This document shows, piece after piece, positions 38,850 through 40,775 of a DNA stretch of 40,775 nt. The DNA comes from Azospirillum halopraeferens DSM 3675. GTDB taxonomy: Bacteria > Pseudomonadota > Alphaproteobacteria > Azospirillales > Azospirillaceae. Position 1 is the first letter of the stretch; each line of letters opens with the position of its first letter. Made by a program: the position numbers and the translations under genes. The stretch spans positions 1 through 40,775 of the forward strand of contig NZ_KE386930.1 in the NCBI RefSeq assembly GCF_000429625.1. The letters are read 5' to 3'. The notes under the pieces were generated by a model that saw only the letters and a program-made list of their open reading frames with translations, did not search any database and was not told the DNA's origin.

Positions 38850-40775
38850 ATGCCCGATGATGCCCTGCGGATTGAGATCCGCGACATCCTGCTGTGGGCG
38901 GAGCGCGCCGAGAGTCGCGCCGGACTTCCCGAACTGGTGCACCGCCTGATCCGCGAGACCGTGCGCGTCCGCCTCCTCGACCTGCCAACGGGCGATGTCG
39001 TTAAATATCCGGGCTGGGACGGGGTGGTGGTCGCCGACCGCTCCGCCTTCGTGCCCGAGGGTCCATCGGCCTGGGAAATGGGGGTTGGCGCGAATCCGCG
39101 CGCCAAGGCCGACGACGACCATGCGAAGCGGCTTGCGAACCCCCTTGGCCTCGACCCGGCGCAAACCGCCTTCGTCTTCGTCACCGCCCGGGAATGGCCG
39201 GGCAAGCGTGCCTGGGCCAAGGCGCGGCGGGCCGAGGGGGTGTGGAGGGACGTTCACGTCCTGGACGCCGGCGACCTGCACCAGTGGCTCACCGACGCCC
39301 CCCGTGCTTCGCTGTGGTTCGCGGCCGAACAGTTGGGCCGCCCGGCCGCCCGCGACGCCTTCGTCGAGCCGACGCGCGACTGGCGTCCCGAGGCCCTTGC
39401 CGTCGACAAGAGCCCCCTGGCGTGGCTGACGTGGAACGCCCGCCTCACCGACCTGATCGGCCGCGACGCGGAGACGGCGGACCTCCTGGCCTGGGCGCGC
39501 AGCGGCGGCGGGGTGAGCGTGCGCCTGCTGGCGGGCGAGGGCGGCACCGGCAAGACCCGCCTGGCCCACGAGGTTGCGCAGACGCTGGCGCAGGACCCCG
39601 GCTGGGCCGCCGGCCTGGTGCCCGCCGACCGGCCGCTTCCCCTGGACGCCGGGCGCGCCGGCTGCCTGCTGCTGATCGACTATCCCGAGGAACGGCGTGA
39701 CGCCCTCGCCGCCCGCCTGCGCGAGGTGGCCGCGGCGGCGGCCGACCCGGACCGGCCGGTGCGCGTCCTCCTGCTCAGCCGCCGCGGGCCGGAGGAGTGG
39801 GACGCCGCCTTGCAGGACAGCGGCGCCCACCTCCGCGCCGCGCCGCCCCTGATTTTGGGCGAGCGGATGGACCCGGCCGCCGCCCTGGCCATCTTCCGCT
39901 CCGCCCTGGCCCGCGTGCCGCGCCCGCCCGGCGCCGCCGCGCCGCAGGAGGTGACGGAGGAGGCGTTCCGCGCCTGGCTCGACCGGGTGCCGATCAACCA
40001 CCGGCCCCTGCTGATCGCCGCCGCCGCCATCCAGGCGGTTGCCGACCCCGCCCGCGCCGTGGTCGACCTCACCGCCGCGCAGGTGGTCGACGCCCTGGCC
40101 GACCGCGAGGCCCGGCGCCTGCGCCGCCTTGCCGAGGCGCACGGCTTCGCACGGGACGCGCTCTGCCGGCTGGCCGCCCTGGCGGCGGTGCGGGGCGCGC
40201 TGGACGGGCGCCTTCTGCGCCGCCTTGCCGCGCCGGACCTCGACCTCGGCCTCGGCCCGGCGACCGGCCTGATCGACCGGCTGGAGCCCACCGGCCTGCT
40301 GGCGGCCGGCCGCTTCCCGGCCCCCCGGCCGGACATCGCCGCCGCCGCCCTGACCCTCCGCACCCTGGCCGCCCGTCCCGATGACGCGCCGGAGTGGCTG
40401 TGGGCGGTGGTCGAGGACGCGCCGACCGAGACCCTGGCCCGCCTGGAACGCCTGAGCTACGACATCGACGTGGTGCTGGGCCACCACGCCCGCGGCTTCT
40501 CCCGCTGGCTCACGGCCATGGTCGACGGCCGGGTGGACCGGGCCACCGTGGTCGACGCCCACCTGCCGCCGGTGGACCTGTCCCCCACCGTCTCCCCGCT
40601 GGCCGCCGCGGCGCTCCGCGTCCGCATCGACGCGGGCATCGCCGACCGGGCGGAGTTGGCGGGGGCGCTGAACAACCTGTCGGTCCGCCTGTCGTCCGCT
40701 GGCGACGGAGCGGGGGCGCTGGCGGCGGTGCGCGAGGCGGCGGGGCTGTACCGGGACCTGGCGACGGCGAACCCG
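38850..40775 (+). CDS. STAND NTPase with N-terminal nuclease-like domain and TPR repeats (3' end outside window)
   Basis: The first 642 codons are open to the window edge, with no stop. Residues 1-165 form a compact alpha/beta domain with GWDG (55-58), WEMG (75-78), KADDDHAKR (86-94) and FVFVTAREW (108-116). The order Asp57, Glu76, Lys86 suggests a divergent restriction-endonuclease-like fold, but it is not a clean PD-(D/E)XK match. The P-loop GEGGTGKT is at 229-236 and a Walker B strand LLLID ends at Asp277, followed by a helical STAND module. At 601-642 the text LAGALNNLSVRLSSAGD...GALAAVREAAGLYRDLA begins a TPR array. The architecture resembles antiphage Avs-type proteins. The gene name and trigger are unknown. 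Confidence 0.8.
   Translation, partial: MPDDALRIEIRDILLWAERAESRAGLPELVHRLIRETVRVRLLDLPTGDVVKYPGWDGVVVADRSAFVPEGPSAWEMGVGANPRAKADDDHAKRLANPLGLDPAQTAFVFVTAREWPGKRAWAKARRAEGVWRDVHVLDAGDLHQWLTDAPRASLWFAAEQLGRPAARDAFVEPTRDWRPEALAVDKSPLAWLTWNARLTDLIGRDAETADLLAWARSGGGVSVRLLAGEGGTGKTRLAHEVAQTLAQDPGWAAGLVPADRPLPLDAGRAGCLLLIDYPEERRDALAARLREVAAAAADPDRPVRVLLLSRRGPEEWDAALQDSGAHLRAAPPLILGERMDPAAALAIFRSALARVPRPPGAAAPQEVTEEAFRAWLDRVPINHRPLLIAAAAIQAVADPARAVVDLTAAQVVDALADREARRLRRLAEAHGFARDALCRLAALAAVRGALDGRLLRRLAAPDLDLGLGPATGLIDRLEPTGLLAAGRFPAPRPDIAAAALTLRTLAARPDDAPEWLWAVVEDAPTETLARLERLSYDIDVVLGHHARGFSRWLTAMVDGRVDRATVVDAHLPPVDLSPTVSPLAAAALRVRIDAGIADRAELAGALNNLSVRLSSAGDGAGALAAVREAAGLYRDLATANP

Noticed and set aside
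38826..40562. 578-residue open frame on minus, opposite the STAND gene
   Set aside because: Low-complexity Gly/Arg/Gln-rich text with no motif; the plus strand carries P-loop and TPR motifs in a continuous frame.

Overview
The window is high-GC DNA with almost no poly-T terminators. Gene content (ECF11-type RpoE/ChrR, TRAP transporters, type-B PutA with an Lrp partner, katA, NfeD/stomatin) and the 23S rRNA tail point to an alphaproteobacterium, most likely a Rhodospirillales/Azospirillaceae member such as Azospirillum. That placement is inference; no search was run. The very long reading frames opposite genes are GC-driven shadows and are not annotated.

Layout. 1-413 is the 3' end of a 23S rRNA gene. 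No 5S gene follows; a perfect 26-bp hairpin closes the region. 645-1873 is an ECF sigma factor with its ChrR zinc anti-sigma factor. 1857-6082 (minus) is an RND efflux pump with its adaptor. 6254-7994 holds a YegD-like Hsp70 and a small DUF1622 membrane protein. 8004-12737 (minus) is a likely catabolic operon: SDR, Ldh2-family dehydrogenase, then TRAP dctP, dctQ, dctM. 12952-15307 is a periplasmic binding protein next to a chemoreceptor. 15430-18505 holds a hydratase/FAH-family gene and an NfeD protease-stomatin pair. 18827-19588 is a lone SDR. 19696-23203 holds divergent acyl-CoA synthetase and HpxW-like gamma-glutamyltransferase genes. 23292-25170 holds a PfpI-DUF2934 fusion and a LOG-family protein.

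25294-35231 is amino-acid catabolism. putA and its Lrp-type regulator diverge. A lysine/pipecolate-type cluster follows: an ALDH7 dehydrogenase, a ThDP enzyme and an AmaA-like FAD oxidase on minus, with a divergent LysR regulator. The FAD oxidase and ALDH7 fit L-pipecolate to 2-aminoadipate (AmaA/AmaB); the ThDP enzyme between them is not explained by that pathway.

35275-40775 is accessory and defence-flavoured. A RES-Xre toxin-antitoxin pair has a large extra N-terminal region on the antitoxin and an apparent Ser-to-Ala change in the toxin's RES motif. A catalase gene follows, preceded by a Fur/PerR/Irr-like 7-1-7 palindrome. Last is the first 642 codons of a STAND NTPase (nuclease-like domain, P-loop NTPase, TPR start) that runs off the end. 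The toxin-antitoxin pair and the STAND protein are the best candidates for something undescribed.
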